Below are positions 16,065-16,269 of a stretch of 16,269 bases of DNA, one piece after another. Below the pieces are notes generated by a model. That model made no database searches, was not told the DNA's origin, and saw nothing but the letters and a program-made list of their open reading frames with translations. This DNA is from Chrysochromulina parva (taxonomy: Eukaryota > Haptophyta > Prymnesiales > Chrysochromulinaceae), in assembly GCA_002887195.1 (NCBI GenBank), contig PJAB01001213.1, positions 1 through 16,269 on the forward strand, written 5' to 3'. The number at the start of each line of letters is the position of its first letter. Within the stretch, counting starts at the first letter, position 1. Both the position numbers and the translations under genes were made by a program.

Positions 16065-16269
16065 GCGTTCGGACTGTGGTGTCCGAATTTGGAAGCGATA
16101 AGTCTTGGAACCGATGTCTTTGAACAAGTCGCCACATTCCATTCGTTATCGCGTGCGGGGTGCTCAGTGCCTGCCGTCCCAGCGGGTGGCTTGCCCTGGG
16201 GCACCGACTGACCCGAGTATTTCCAGGGGCTAGTCATGTAAACCGGGTGCGGATGCAGCCCGGGAAACT
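16065..16269. other. 3' flank of the RING gene
   Basis: 205 nt with no gene seen. It begins with a hairpin at 16068-16087 (TTCGGAC, loop tgtggt, GTCCGAA) starting four bases after the stop codon, which would lie in the 3' UTR. No AATAAA was found before the window ends. Confidence 0.55.

Overview
The window looks like nuclear DNA of a GC-rich unicellular eukaryote, most likely a marine microalga. A haptophyte is my first guess; a pelagophyte or dinoflagellate is possible. The reasons are ankyrin, WW, RING, S28-peptidase and receptor-like-kinase domain content, spliceosomal introns whose removal restores domain continuity, strongly GC-biased third codon positions, Ala-rich low-complexity linkers, and no operon structure. 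The lineage call is inference from style only. I saw no tRNA, rRNA, CRISPR array, transposase or viral gene.

Layout, left to right. (1) 269-2434, +: an ankyrin protein carrying a Trm10-type SPOUT tRNA methyltransferase domain, interrupted by a minisatellite-coded insert, fused to a second class I (Rossmann) methyltransferase. Its first exon is probably missing. (2) 2767-3399, -: a small orphan membrane protein, convergent with gene 1. (3) 3642-8675, +, one intron: a 1546-residue protein with nine WW domains separated by Ala/Gln/Glu-rich coiled coil, four of them at a near-constant 137-141 residue spacing. (4) 8910-12271, -: an ankyrin array plus RLK/Pelle-like kinase, broken by an 11-nt insertion in the ankyrin array. 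(5) 12688-14629, -, two introns: a complete 504-residue S28 serine carboxypeptidase. (6) 14897/14921-16064, +, one intron: a RING finger protein with four membrane spans, divergent from the peptidase.

The six genes do not form an obvious pathway. Their shared feature is DNA texture. Short tandem and direct duplications (10 to 39 bp units, offsets of about 24-82 bp) occur in exons, introns and at exon ends. Two introns carry related 10-bp minisatellites and, in both, the exon end with its splice donor is duplicated inside the intron. The most notable items are the ANK-Trm10-Rossmann fusion, the regular WW/coiled-coil protein, the duplicated splice donors, and the frame-breaking insertion in the ankyrin kinase. 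Exon joins were deduced by hand from reading frame, splice consensus and family motifs, and no transcript data were available.
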